Counted from the stretch's first letter, positions 15,403-25,751 are shown. The stretch: DNA of 25,778 nt from RGIG5057 sp036653755 (GCA_036653755.1 JAVVTJ010000012.1:1-25778); one strand, 5' to 3'. Notes: generated by a model from the sequence alone, not told the origin. Made by a program: numbers and translations.

Positions 15403-15438
15403 AAAATAAAGTTTAAAACTTTTATATTTTAAACTTTA
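15403..15438 (-). terminator. Terminator of the glucan synthase pair
   Basis: TAAAGTTTAAAA (15407-15418) pairs perfectly with TTTTAAACTTTA (15427-15438) around an eight-base loop, and a short A-run at 15403-15406 reads as T on the - strand. It lies 24 bases past the stop at 15463. Confidence 0.6.
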
Positions 15439-15462
15439 CTTTAATAATTAATATCTATACTT

Positions 15463-17541
15463 TTATTTGTTTTTATTATCTCCAAATTTATCTTCTATTA
15501 CTTTATATGTCCATGCACTAGATCCTGTATACCATGTCCAGCCACCTCTACCCATATGTTCTTCATTTGCATACACATCTGCTGACATTACATAAGGTTC
15601 TACCATATATATATCTGCTTTTTCTTTACTATCTGAATGATAAATAGGATTTATATATCTTAATATTTCTAAACCTTTTTTATCTTCACCTATTTCAAAA
15701 TATGCTTTAGCAAGCCAAGTTGAAGCATGTGTATATTGTCCACCATTTTCTCTTGTTCCAGGAACATATGCTTTTATATACCCTGGATTATTTTTGGGTT
15801 TATCAAATGGTGGATATAACAATTTTACAATTTGATGCTGCTTATCAACTAAATATTTATCAGCACTTTCTAATGATTGTTTTATTTCTTCTTGCATATC
15901 TGGATAATCTTTAAGAGCTATTGCTGCCCATGCTTGTGAAATTAGATCTATTTTACATTCATTATTTGAAAAAGAACCTAATACTTCACCATTTTCAAAA
16001 AATGCTCTTACAAAATGTTGTCCTTCCCAAGCAGAAGTTACAACACTATTTTTAAGTATATGTCTATATTTTTCACAGGTTTGTACCATTTCTGTATCTT
16101 CTTTTATTTTAGCAACTTCATTAAATTTTTTAAGTAAATCTATCATAAATAATGTAAGCCAAACAGACTGACCTCTTATACTACTAAATCCATCATTCCA
16201 ATCCCCGTCTCCTATATCCATAAGTCCATTTTTTTCATTTATTCTACTTAACCCATACATAATAGATTTTTTAGCATGATTATATACACTATCTTTTTTA
16301 TCTGATTCATAAAATACTTCATATAACTCTTTATTTGCTCCCATTTCTTTATCTTGCAAATATGGAGTTATAACATCTAATATTGAAATATCTAATGTTT
16401 TAGATACATATTCTGAAAGAACATAAGCTAGCCATAAATAATCATCACTAAAATGTGTTTTTATTCCAGCATTTGTATGAGAGTGCCACCAATGAAGTAC
16501 ATCTCCTTTTTCAAATTGTTTACTTGCATGTAATATAATTTGAGCTCTTGTTTTTTCTGGCCAAGATGAAATTAAAGCCATTGTATCTTGTAATTGATCT
16601 CTATACCCTATTGCTCCACCAGATTGATAAAATGCACTTTTAGCAAATAATCTACAACTAATTGTTTGATAAAGTAACCAACCATTTGCCATTATATCTA
16701 AATATTCATCCCCTGTTTTTAAAGTTCTTTTTACCTTGCTTCTCCAATATTTTATCATATTATTATAAATTTCTAATAAATCTTTTTCTTTTGAATATTT
16801 CTGAATAATATTCAAAAGAAAATCTTTATTATTTTCATTTTCTTCATAAGAACCAAATAGAATACTAAATGAAACTTTTTCTTTTGGTTTTAGTGTTATA
16901 TTTATGCTAGTACTATAATTTATTGAATCATACTCAGTAATTATATTTTGTTTATTGTGATTAATTACAGTAACATATGATACACAATTTGAAAATTCTT
17001 TTATGTATGGATTTTTAAGTAATATTCCATTTTCTGTATGTTTACAAATTATATTTTCTGAATCAACTTCTGTTGTTACACCTAAAACAGGAGTTAGAGT
17101 ATATTTAATAGATATACTCTTTTCTATTTTAGAGGTATTTTCAAGTGTTATATACTGAACTTTTAAATTATCTTCCATAGGAACAAATATTGTCATATTT
17201 TTTTTAATTTCATTATTTATTTGATTTACTTTTACATATCCAAATCCATAGTTTAAATTATATTCCTCATCAAATATTCCTTCAAACTTTTCTCCAGGAA
17301 TACTATTAGTCCAATCATTACACCAATTTGTTAATTTATATTCTCTACTATTTTTAAAATATGTATAAACAACTCCAGTATTAGAAATAATAGAACCAAA
17401 ATTTTCATTTGCTATTACATTACACCAAGGAAGAGGAGTTTTAGTATTAAGTATATGGTATTCATCACCATCTTTTGTAAATCCACCGTATGAATTAAAT
17501 GCTACTAAATCAAAATCCAAGTTTTTATTTATTTTATTCAT
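15463..17541 (-). CDS. GH94 phosphorylase half of a split cyclic beta-1,2-glucan synthase
   Basis: In cyclic beta-1,2-glucan synthases the C-terminal GH94 domain phosphorolyses beta-1,2-glucan and so adjusts chain length. Here it is a separate 692-residue protein. It opens with FNSYGGFTKDGDEY, which in one-piece synthases is an internal sequence. A beta-sandwich domain (to about 240) leads into an alpha/alpha-barrel. Key motifs are YRDQLQD at 313-319, the catalytic Asp447 in GDGDWND, and YTGSSAW at 671-677 for phosphate binding. No signal peptide or membrane helix is seen. ATG at 17541 is preferred over one at 17571: GAGGTG is seven bases upstream of it and overlaps the end of the previous gene. 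It starts four bases after that gene's stop, so translation should be coupled. A stand-alone oligoglucan phosphorylase role is the alternative. Confidence 0.88.
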   Translation of the reverse strand: MNKINKNLDFDLVAFNSYGGFTKDGDEYHILNTKTPLPWCNVIANENFGSIISNTGVVYTYFKNSREYKLTNWCNDWTNSIPGEKFEGIFDEEYNLNYGFGYVKVNQINNEIKKNMTIFVPMEDNLKVQYITLENTSKIEKSISIKYTLTPVLGVTTEVDSENIICKHTENGILLKNPYIKEFSNCVSYVTVINHNKQNIITEYDSINYSTSINITLKPKEKVSFSILFGSYEENENNKDFLLNIIQKYSKEKDLLEIYNNMIKYWRSKVKRTLKTGDEYLDIMANGWLLYQTISCRLFAKSAFYQSGGAIGYRDQLQDTMALISSWPEKTRAQIILHASKQFEKGDVLHWWHSHTNAGIKTHFSDDYLWLAYVLSEYVSKTLDISILDVITPYLQDKEMGANKELYEVFYESDKKDSVYNHAKKSIMYGLSRINEKNGLMDIGDGDWNDGFSSIRGQSVWLTLFMIDLLKKFNEVAKIKEDTEMVQTCEKYRHILKNSVVTSAWEGQHFVRAFFENGEVLGSFSNNECKIDLISQAWAAIALKDYPDMQEEIKQSLESADKYLVDKQHQIVKLLYPPFDKPKNNPGYIKAYVPGTRENGGQYTHASTWLAKAYFEIGEDKKGLEILRYINPIYHSDSKEKADIYMVEPYVMSADVYANEEHMGRGGWTWYTGSSAWTYKVIEDKFGDNKNK

Positions 17542-17545
17542 ACAT

Positions 17546-20500
17546 TTACACCTCTTCTTCTTCTGATTCAAATATTTTTTGAGTTATATCTTTTTCTGCT
17601 AAAAAATCATCTATATGAGAGATTTCTTTTTTACAAACAAATCTAAATAAATCAATATCTTCTTTTTCTATTTTATCTATATTATATAAATAAATATTAC
17701 CTTTTGTATAATCCATATATCTAGCATTATCAATAACATTTTTTGTATATTCATAAACTTTGTCATTATATTTTTCATCATCTGCAAATATTACTATATC
17801 AATATCCAACTTTCTATTTTTTACATAATCCATAAAATCTATTATTTCATGAACTATTCCTACACATTCTATACTATCTATATTAACAAGTAAAATCGGT
17901 AGATCCCCTGATATAGAGTATTTCCATAACATTGATTGATTAATATTACTATTCCAATATGTATCTTTTTTTCCTTTTTTATCAAAAAATAATTCTTTTA
18001 ATATTTTATTATATGCAAAAGCTTTTCCAGGTGATAATTCTAAATATCTAGATACCACTGTATTTAATTCAGATGATAATTTAAGTTGTTTTTCTACTTC
18101 ATCAGATGTTAAATTTACTATAGCATTTGACATCTTATATTTTGAATCTGTAGCTCCTATAACATAATAAAAGTCTTGTCTTTCATGTTCATTAAGAAAT
18201 ATTTTTGCTCTATATGAAAGTACTGGCCATAAAGGATATTTTGATACTTTATTATCAAAAGCATTATCTGTTTCAGATTTAGAAAAATCAATTTTAGATT
18301 TTTCTGTTTCAACATCTTTACCTAAATCTATTCCTAGAAGTTTAGCATATACATATATTTCTTTATCATCATCATTTTTAAGTCTTTTACTTGCAACTAA
18401 GACATCTAAAGTTTCATCATAATATGTTTCAATTTGTAAATTATTAAATGATGGATGTACAATATTAGTCATATAATCTGTCATAGCAGGTTCAACATAT
18501 GTATTTATACGTATTTGTTTTTTTATATTGCTATTATTATATATACTTACTTTACGTATTTCCATATTATATTCAGGTGATAAAAATACAGTTGTTGTTG
18601 ATTCTAAATCGCCACATTCTATATAATATTCAACACTACTTAATGTAGCAACAAAATTTGTTTTAGTAATATATGTATTATTTTTATCATTTAAAATATC
18701 AGTATCTGCACTGGAAAAAGTTTTACCTGTATTTTCATCAGTTAAAAATATATAATTTCCACTAGAATGTAAATCTTTATATTTTTGTCTATTTACTATT
18801 TTATCTCTATATTTAATATAACTTGCACCTGTTGTAGTAAGAATTGTTGATAAATTTTTACCTTTAAGTACTGCAATTTGCATGATAGAATTTGGATATA
18901 CATTACCATCAATATATATTTTTCCAGAAACATATGATGTAAACATATCTAATTTTTTTTGCTTAAATGCTTTATCTATTTTATATTTATTTTTATCTTT
19001 CTTTATAGTTGCTTTCATTCTTTCTCTTTCTTTAAGCAATATTTCACAAGCTTCAATATTAGGATTTTTATGAAATCTATTTTTAATTATACCTGAATTT
19101 ATATAATTGTTTATAGCTGTTAATGTCATACCTTGATGATGTGCCATATATGTTTTTACAACTTCATACTCTTTATTATCTAAATGTGCTTTGGTATAAT
19201 CTATTGATTCATAAAAACCAAATGAACCATAACATCCAATTTTTTTTAATTTGTTTATATTTCTATATACCTCTTCTGGAGAATATTCAAGCATTAACAT
19301 TGATGCATAAGGAGCAACAACTAAATAATCTTTTAAACCTCTTTTTAGTCCAAGCCAAGGAATACCAAAAGCTTGATATTGATAATTAAGTTCATTATCT
19401 TTTACTGCAAAAGCAGATTCTGAAGTTCCCCATGGTATATTATTCATTTTAGCATGTTTCTTTTGACTATATTTAGCAAAAAACAATGATTGATCTATTA
19501 AAGTATGTTCATATGATTTACTAAATAAATATGGCATAAAATATTCAAAAGCTGTACCACTCCATGATACCAAACCTTTATATCCATCAACATTAATTAA
19601 ATTTCTAGATAATTTAAACCAATGTTTAGATGTTATTTGTCTTGAAGCAATAGCAAGTAAACTTGCTATTCTATTTTCAGACATTAACATATCATAATAA
19701 CTATCTATTAATTTTCCTTCATCTTGTGCATAACCTATTGTAAACAAATTTCTTGACATATCATATAACTTTGTAAAATCAGTATTTTCTATTAATTCAT
19801 TACAATTAATAATTAATTTATCTATTATTATATGATTTTTATTTGATATATCAAATTTAAGTTCTTCTAAAAATTCTTTTAATATATATATACAAGCTAC
19901 AAAGTTTCCACTATCTACTGTTGATATAAATCTAGGTCTAAGTGGTTCTAATGTTTTAATGTTATACCAATTAAGTAAATGTCCATTCCATTTTTCTAAT
20001 TTATTTACAGTTAACATTATATTATTTAATCTTTCTAAACAATCTTCTGATTTTATAAACTTCAAATCGTAAGCATTTATTATAGCTAAAATTCCAAAAC
20101 CAATATTAGTTGATGATGTTCTGTTAGCAATTTTGTATCTTCTATTTTCTTGATAGTTATCTGTTGGAAGATAATTATTAACTGGTGACATCATTAAGTC
20201 AAAAAATCCCCATGTTCTTCTTGCAATATCAACAATTTCATTATCTTGAACTTTTGCAAGTCTTTTATGTCTTCCAAATAAATGATTTTTTCCAAGTAAA
20301 TATGCAGCTACTGGTGCTATTAAAAATGAAATTGCAATAAATACTTGAAACTCAACTGTAAGTAAATGATTATTTGTAAAAAATATATTAAGTAATATAA
20401 TAGCAGCAACAATTAAGTTAGGAAACATATTTTTATAATAATATGACAATTTATTTTGTGCAGACTTCTCTAACATTTCACCTGTAACCCATTCTAGTAA

Positions 20501-23098
20501 ATGTTTTTTTGTTATACACATTCTATATATTGATACTACAAAAGCATTTACACATGTATACGCTCTGTATGGAAGTGTTAAAAAATTAAATGTCATTGTT
20601 AAAATTGTTGCACTTATTCCATGAATAATTGGAATATATAACAATTCTTTGCTATGTTTCATTTTTCCAAATATTAATGTATCTATAATACCTAACATAT
20701 ATCCAAAATTTATAACAAAAAACGCAATAAGTACTGTTTTTAAAAACATTTCTTGTGATATAAATAATGATACAAGTATTAGTATAATAGCTGCAACATC
20801 TAAAAGAGGTCTTCTTAAATTATCAAAAATTTTCCATTTTGATAAAAAATTTATTGGAGATTTAAAATTAAATAACCACTTTATAATTTGCATATCTCCC
20901 CTAAACCATCTATGATTTCTTTTCATATATGCAACATAATTATTTGGAAATCCATCTTGAACTTGTATATCAGATGCAAGTCCTGCTCTCATATATGAAC
21001 CTTCTAATAAATCATGGCTTAAAACTAAATTTTCAGGTATTTCATTTGATAATAATCTTTCAAAAAGTTCAATATCATATATTCCTTTTCCACAAAATAT
21101 TGCTTCATTAAACACATCTTGATATGTATCGCAAACTGCTGTTGTGTATATATCTAATCCTCCAAAACCGCCAAAAGTTTTAGAAAATATACTTTTATTT
21201 GCAGATTCTATATCAAGACCAATAGCAGGCTGTATTAACCCATGACCACTTTTAACACATTTACCATTTTTAGATAACTTTGGAGCATTTAAAGGATGAG
21301 CAATTATAGCAACTAAATCTTTAGCAGTATTTAATGAAAGTTCTGTATCTTCATCAATTGTTATAGCATATTTAGTTTTTACTATATCATTATATGCTAA
21401 AAGCATTGTTTCATCTATTCTTTTTTTATCCATATATCCTAAAACTAATTCATGAAAATGTTTTAAAGCTCCTCTTTTTCTTTCCCAACCCATATATGAA
21501 TTTTCTGCTTTTGAATATACTCTTTTTCTGTATATAAAATTAAATAATTTATGCTTTGAAGGATATTTTTCATTTAATATATCTAATTTTTCTTTTGCAT
21601 ATTTAAAAAACTTACTATCTTGCTCTATAACTTGTTTATCGCTAGACAAGCAATCACCTAGTAACATATAATACATATTATCTGATCTATTAGCTAAAAA
21701 AGTTACTTCCATTTTTCTTATCATAGTGTCAATTTTATCATAAGAAGAAATTACAGCTGGCATAACAATATATGTTGAATATTTTTCATCAATTGTTTTA
21801 GCAAAATCAAATCTAGGTAATATCTTTGGAGGAACTATTTTTCTTATTAAATATGTTATTATTTTTTCAGATATTTCAACTGAAAAAATATAAGTAAATA
21901 TATAGAATAAAAATCCATATGATTTAAATTCTAATTTAAATAAATACATTCCTATTAAAATGGTTATTAATAAAGCAAATAATAATATAGAACCCACATA
22001 TACATATGGTCTTATAGGTTTAATTATATTATTATATATATTATCTACCATATATGATTTACCTAATTCTTTTTTTAATAAATACTTTTCATCACCAGAT
22101 AAAAAGAACCCCACATGTTTTTGATATTTAACTGAACATTCAACTGCTTTTTTAGCAATATATGTTTCAGATAAATTATATCTTTTAGATAATTTTATTA
22201 CTCTATTTCTATATCTTGCTTTTGTTTTATAATCACATTTTATAAATTCATTAGTATAATCTAATTTTAGAGTTTCATCAATTTTATTTACACTTTCAAA
22301 TATCTCTCTAAAATTTAAACCTTCTAATTGTTTTAAACCTAAAATAGCCTTACTCATATAATCAGTTGTTTTTGCTATTTCTAAATGTTCTTTAACAATA
22401 GCTTCTTCAACTGTAAATCCTATTTTTTCAGCTTCTTCATTTAATATTTTATAATATTTATCCCCACCTTCTCCATAGCTTTTAAGTTTAGAAGCTAAAT
22501 ATTCTACAAAAGATGTATTTGTATTTTTTAATTTTTCTGCATTTGATACATCATCTTTAAACATTTTTAAATCTTTATATAACTTATCAGCCATTTTTTT
22601 TGTATCATAATCTTGTAAATTATTAAATAATAATTTTTCAACGTTAATTTTTTGAATTTGTGAATTAGCAATATTTATACAAATACCTGCTATAAATTTA
22701 ATTATAACAATTTTGAGCATAAGAGGAAATAAATTTAATTCATCAGAAGTTAAATATGAAATTTGTTGTCTATGTTTTAAACATTCTAATATATAATTTT
22801 GATCAGTATATCCTTTATTTTTTTCAATTAATTCATGAGCTATATAATATATACTAGTATATCTTGATCCATCCCTAATTTTTATCGTAGGTAATTTTTT
22901 ATTTTTAACAGAACTTTTACTTTCCAATATAGATGAATATTCTTGTTCAATAATATACATATTATCTAAAATCCACTGACCGCCTGGATGAATTAATATC
23001 CCCATTTCATAAGTTTTTTCAAGTATTTTATATGTTTCAGATATTGTTTTATAATTTTTATATGCCTCTACAAATATTTGGTTTAATGTATTTTTCAA
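17546..23098 (-). CDS. Cyclic beta-1,2-glucan synthase, GT84 and cyclisation half
   Basis: This membrane enzyme, related to NdvB/ChvB/Cgs, builds beta-1,2-glucan from UDP-glucose and closes it into a ring. The 1850-residue protein has a helical N-terminus and membrane helices near 365-415. The GT84 domain has TIDEDTELS near 582-590, SHDLLEG near 698 and NHRWFRGDMQ near 731-740. More membrane helices lie near 770-920. A GH189-type cyclisation region follows (TSSTNIGFG near 998, YMAHHQGMT near 1320), then a GH94-like beta-sandwich (about 1390-1660). The linker includes LWKYSISGDLPILLV. It ends at the point where one-piece synthases continue into the catalytic GH94 domain. TTG at 23098 is chosen; TTG at 23107 sits only two bases from GAGAGG and is less likely. 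The spacing of 11 is long, so initiation may be weak. Confidence 0.9.
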   Translation of the reverse strand: MKNTLNQIFVEAYKNYKTISETYKILEKTYEMGILIHPGGQWILDNMYIIEQEYSSILESKSSVKNKKLPTIKIRDGSRYTSIYYIAHELIEKNKGYTDQNYILECLKHRQQISYLTSDELNLFPLMLKIVIIKFIAGICINIANSQIQKINVEKLLFNNLQDYDTKKMADKLYKDLKMFKDDVSNAEKLKNTNTSFVEYLASKLKSYGEGGDKYYKILNEEAEKIGFTVEEAIVKEHLEIAKTTDYMSKAILGLKQLEGLNFREIFESVNKIDETLKLDYTNEFIKCDYKTKARYRNRVIKLSKRYNLSETYIAKKAVECSVKYQKHVGFFLSGDEKYLLKKELGKSYMVDNIYNNIIKPIRPYVYVGSILLFALLITILIGMYLFKLEFKSYGFLFYIFTYIFSVEISEKIITYLIRKIVPPKILPRFDFAKTIDEKYSTYIVMPAVISSYDKIDTMIRKMEVTFLANRSDNMYYMLLGDCLSSDKQVIEQDSKFFKYAKEKLDILNEKYPSKHKLFNFIYRKRVYSKAENSYMGWERKRGALKHFHELVLGYMDKKRIDETMLLAYNDIVKTKYAITIDEDTELSLNTAKDLVAIIAHPLNAPKLSKNGKCVKSGHGLIQPAIGLDIESANKSIFSKTFGGFGGLDIYTTAVCDTYQDVFNEAIFCGKGIYDIELFERLLSNEIPENLVLSHDLLEGSYMRAGLASDIQVQDGFPNNYVAYMKRNHRWFRGDMQIIKWLFNFKSPINFLSKWKIFDNLRRPLLDVAAIILILVSLFISQEMFLKTVLIAFFVINFGYMLGIIDTLIFGKMKHSKELLYIPIIHGISATILTMTFNFLTLPYRAYTCVNAFVVSIYRMCITKKHLLEWVTGEMLEKSAQNKLSYYYKNMFPNLIVAAIILLNIFFTNNHLLTVEFQVFIAISFLIAPVAAYLLGKNHLFGRHKRLAKVQDNEIVDIARRTWGFFDLMMSPVNNYLPTDNYQENRRYKIANRTSSTNIGFGILAIINAYDLKFIKSEDCLERLNNIMLTVNKLEKWNGHLLNWYNIKTLEPLRPRFISTVDSGNFVACIYILKEFLEELKFDISNKNHIIIDKLIINCNELIENTDFTKLYDMSRNLFTIGYAQDEGKLIDSYYDMLMSENRIASLLAIASRQITSKHWFKLSRNLINVDGYKGLVSWSGTAFEYFMPYLFSKSYEHTLIDQSLFFAKYSQKKHAKMNNIPWGTSESAFAVKDNELNYQYQAFGIPWLGLKRGLKDYLVVAPYASMLMLEYSPEEVYRNINKLKKIGCYGSFGFYESIDYTKAHLDNKEYEVVKTYMAHHQGMTLTAINNYINSGIIKNRFHKNPNIEACEILLKERERMKATIKKDKNKYKIDKAFKQKKLDMFTSYVSGKIYIDGNVYPNSIMQIAVLKGKNLSTILTTTGASYIKYRDKIVNRQKYKDLHSSGNYIFLTDENTGKTFSSADTDILNDKNNTYITKTNFVATLSSVEYYIECGDLESTTTVFLSPEYNMEIRKVSIYNNSNIKKQIRINTYVEPAMTDYMTNIVHPSFNNLQIETYYDETLDVLVASKRLKNDDDKEIYVYAKLLGIDLGKDVETEKSKIDFSKSETDNAFDNKVSKYPLWPVLSYRAKIFLNEHERQDFYYVIGATDSKYKMSNAIVNLTSDEVEKQLKLSSELNTVVSRYLELSPGKAFAYNKILKELFFDKKGKKDTYWNSNINQSMLWKYSISGDLPILLVNIDSIECVGIVHEIIDFMDYVKNRKLDIDIVIFADDEKYNDKVYEYTKNVIDNARYMDYTKGNIYLYNIDKIEKEDIDLFRFVCKKEISHIDDFLAEKDITQKIFESEEEEV

Positions 23099-23135
23099 TA
23101 TTCTCAATTCCTCTCACTTTATACGTTAAAATATA

Positions 23136-23164
23136 ATTATATTATTTCTACAATGTTTTTTAAA
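23136..23164 (-). promoter_or_regulatory. Possible promoter of the glucan synthase pair
   Basis: TTTAAA (23159-23164) and TATAAT (23136-23141) on the - strand are 17 bases apart. The -35 is weak (4 of 6) and the region is so AT-rich that chance matches are likely. Confidence 0.4.
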
Positions 23165-23172
23165 TTATACAA

Positions 23173-23228
23173 CAAAAAAAAGAGATTTGCAATATATTTT
23201 GCTAAATATACTAGTAAATCTCTTTTTT
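23173..23228 (-). terminator. Terminator of the KAP operon
   Basis: A 13-bp stem, 23176-23188 with 23216-23228, carries a 27-base loop that itself contains GCAA/TTGC. Runs of A on the left arm read as T on the - strand. It separates the KAP operon from the glucan synthase genes. The rest of 23229-23328 shows nothing recognisable. Confidence 0.7.
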
Positions 23229-23328
23229 ATATGATTACGTTTTATAACTATTAAATTGAACTTTATGTATCAAAATTAAAACCAAATTTTTATTTTGTTA
23301 TAATTCTAAAATATCACAATTTTTTCAT

Positions 23329-23700
23329 TTAATACTCTATACATTTTTCTAAATCTTGTATATTATTACCAGAAACTTTAAGTGCTGCTATTCCATGTGA
23401 ATCTTTTTTCTTTATTAATGTTAAATAATATTCTAAGTTGTTTTCTTTAATTTCTGGTAATTGCTGAATAATTAAATTACTCTCAAATTCTATATTTTTT
23501 ATATTACCAGTTAATACTATTTTTACAGAAATGGTATTATCAGTAATATCAGAAAAAACTATTTCAGCATTTTCATTTTGAAACATTAAAGCAGATGATT
23601 CATTCTCAATACTTTTAGTTAGAATTAAATAAATTGTAATACTTACTATACTTACTATTAATATTATTATAGCTAAAATTATAATTTTACTTTTTTTCAT
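23329..23700 (-). CDS. Small membrane-anchored protein, unknown function
   Basis: I do not recognise this 123-residue protein. A basic start (MKKSK) and a long hydrophobic helix at about 5-28 indicate an N-terminal anchor. A polar domain of about 95 residues should face outside; no lipobox cysteine is present. The outer part looks beta-rich (NAEIVFSDITDNTISVKIVL) and ends in a short acidic tail. The single Cys is near the C-terminus. AAGAGGT lies upstream of the ATG, in the 14-base gap after the KAP NTPase gene, so the two are co-transcribed. That pairing suggests a shared role at the membrane, but nothing in the sequence says which. Confidence 0.75.
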   Translation of the reverse strand: MKKSKIIILAIIILIVSIVSITIYLILTKSIENESSALMFQNENAEIVFSDITDNTISVKIVLTGNIKNIEFESNLIIQQLPEIKENNLEYYLTLIKKKDSHGIAALKVSGNNIQDLEKCIEY

Positions 23701-23714
23701 ACTATACCTCTTTC

Positions 23715-25691
23715 CTAATTATATTGTTTATCATATTTTTCTATCACACTTGCAATGTTATCTAACAAAACAAGTTTTATTGTCCTTTCTTTTAAAGCTT
23801 TATTTTTTGTAATAATTTCACATAACTTTTTTAAATTAGGTGCATCTAGTTTAAATAACTTTTCATTTTCTTTATATCTTATAGTAAACATATTAACCAA
23901 ATTATATAAATCATAATTAGCTGTTATATCTAATTTATTATATAAATCTTCCATATCATATTTTGAAAATACTGGCAAATTTTGATAATTTCCTACAATA
24001 TCTTTGTAAAATTCAGATATATTACTTGGTAAATTTTTAAATAACTCTACCGCTTTTTTCATAGACAAATCTTCAATTATTTGTTTTTTTATTTTATCAT
24101 AATTAGTCTTCATTTCTATAACATCTTTATCATCTGATGGAATATCAAGCTTATCATTTTCTATATTTTGATTATTTTCAATTCCAGCTATCTGCATACC
24201 TAATATAAATATTTGCTTTAGTTCTGATATATTCATTTTTAATAAACCTGTCGTTATAAAATACTTATATATAATAAATAATTGTATATACTTATTAAAC
24301 TCAACTAATCCTAATTTTATCTCATCTAATACTTGTCTTACTAAAATATTAAAATCAAAATCTGATATTTTCAAATAATCTCCTTCTAAAATCGAAAGAT
24401 ATTTTATATTTGCTGTTGTTTTAGTTATATCAATAAATTCATTTGCTTCTTGCATGTTATCTTTATATAATTTTTCATCAAAAAATCTAGTACGAATATA
24501 TACCTCTACAAATTTAAAAAATTTAAAATTAGAATCATTATTTAAAAAATATTTATTATCAAATTCTTTTAAATAAAACTGATTATTATCATTTAAAATT
24601 TTTGAAGTAAATACAATTGAATTATATTCCGTATTATTTTTTACAGATTTCAATTTTTCTTTTAGTATATTTCCAGCTTTTATTTCAAAAGAAACAGCTA
24701 TTGTAAATATAAGTAAAGTTTTAAGTACATTAGTAGGAGTATTAGGATAATCTTTCATAATACAATTAAATATTTTTTCAAAATCTGCTAATGAATGTTT
24801 TAATATTCTTAAGTTTTTAGTTTCAGATTTATTAAAGGCAAATATGATTGAAGAAGTATTACGTTTTAAAAAGTCAGACAATGCTTCATTATATGAATAC
24901 TTCATTATCATTCCACTTAAAATATATGAATATTCTGGTATATATTCAAAAGTTTCACCTATTAATTTTTCTTTTATTCTCTCGTAAGCATTTGCTTTAT
25001 CAAATATTTCAGATATTTTTTCTTCAATCATATTAGCAAGAGGAATACTTGGCAATTCTTTAATTAATGATACTTTACTTTTTTCATTTATTTTTAATTT
25101 ATTTTCTTTATCTAAAATATATGTAGCAATCATAGTTTTAAATTCTAAATTAGTATTTTTAAACTTAGTTGCCAATTCTTTTTCATTACAAATGACAATT
25201 GTTTTTATACCATCATGTTCAACAAAATTATTTATATATCCTAGTATATCTATTACATCAACATTAGCTCTTTCTAAATCATCAAAACATAATATTTTAT
25301 CATCAATAGCAAATAATTTAGAAAAATCAACTTTTTCATTACTAAATTGCATAGTTCCAAATAAATTAGCCATATCTAAGCCTGTCTTAACATATTCTGG
25401 GATTAAATTGCCTTCTCTAGAATCAACAAATTTTTTTAATGTTTTACTAATCATAGGATTAGTTTCTATATATATTTTTTTACTGATTTCTTCTAAGCTA
25501 TTAATGCCATATAAAGACATATATATTGTCTTATATTTTTTTCCACCAATGCTTATAGATTCTAACCTTGATCTTAATTTATTATTCCAAAAATATGTTT
25601 TACCACTACCCCATTCTCCATTTAACATAATTGCATAATCAGTATATGGTTTTCTTACATAATCACATATACATTCAATAAGTTCTTCCAT
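23715..25691 (-). CDS. KAP-like P-loop NTPase
   Basis: The 658-residue protein begins almost directly with an ATPase domain. Walker A is GEWGSGKT at 25-32, Walker B is ILCFDDLERA at 133-142, and a sensor-like strand TIVICNEKEL is at 164-173. The spacing and the FDDLER motif fit the KAP family of STAND-related NTPases, which work at membranes. Many bacterial members occur in mobile or defence regions. The remaining 480 residues are helical and charged, with one more hydrophobic stretch near 325-340; I recognise no effector domain. ATG at 25691 is chosen because AAGGTGG is seven bases upstream; an earlier ATG at 25718 has no such site. It has its own promoter (25723-25751) and is followed by the small membrane protein. 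A defence role is a guess; chromosomal housekeeping is possible. Confidence 0.8.
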   Translation of the reverse strand: MEELIECICDYVRKPYTDYAIMLNGEWGSGKTYFWNNKLRSRLESISIGGKKYKTIYMSLYGINSLEEISKKIYIETNPMISKTLKKFVDSREGNLIPEYVKTGLDMANLFGTMQFSNEKVDFSKLFAIDDKILCFDDLERANVDVIDILGYINNFVEHDGIKTIVICNEKELATKFKNTNLEFKTMIATYILDKENKLKINEKSKVSLIKELPSIPLANMIEEKISEIFDKANAYERIKEKLIGETFEYIPEYSYILSGMIMKYSYNEALSDFLKRNTSSIIFAFNKSETKNLRILKHSLADFEKIFNCIMKDYPNTPTNVLKTLLIFTIAVSFEIKAGNILKEKLKSVKNNTEYNSIVFTSKILNDNNQFYLKEFDNKYFLNNDSNFKFFKFVEVYIRTRFFDEKLYKDNMQEANEFIDITKTTANIKYLSILEGDYLKISDFDFNILVRQVLDEIKLGLVEFNKYIQLFIIYKYFITTGLLKMNISELKQIFILGMQIAGIENNQNIENDKLDIPSDDKDVIEMKTNYDKIKKQIIEDLSMKKAVELFKNLPSNISEFYKDIVGNYQNLPVFSKYDMEDLYNKLDITANYDLYNLVNMFTIRYKENEKLFKLDAPNLKKLCEIITKNKALKERTIKLVLLDNIASVIEKYDKQYN

Positions 25692-25722
25692 TATTTTACC
25701 ACCTTTTATTATAATCATTTAT

Positions 25723-25751
25723 ATTTTATCATAAACAAAAAAAATTATCAA
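25723..25751 (-). promoter_or_regulatory. Promoter of the KAP operon
   Basis: TTGATA (25746-25751) and TAAAAT (25723-25728) on the - strand are 17 bases apart, matching 10 of 12 consensus positions. The spacer contains eight T in a row. The leader to the ATG at 25691 is short, about 25 bases. Confidence 0.7.

Noticed and set aside
17546..17571. Programmed +1 frameshift fusing the two glucan synthase genes
   Set aside because: The second frame is +1 to the first, but the last codon GTG does not re-pair well as TGT, and a good ribosome binding site and ATG explain the layout by re-initiation.
25192..25638. A 148-codon open frame on the + strand opposite the KAP gene
   Set aside because: It mirrors the well-conserved ATPase region on the other strand, has no ribosome binding site or recognisable domain, and is a shadow of the real gene.
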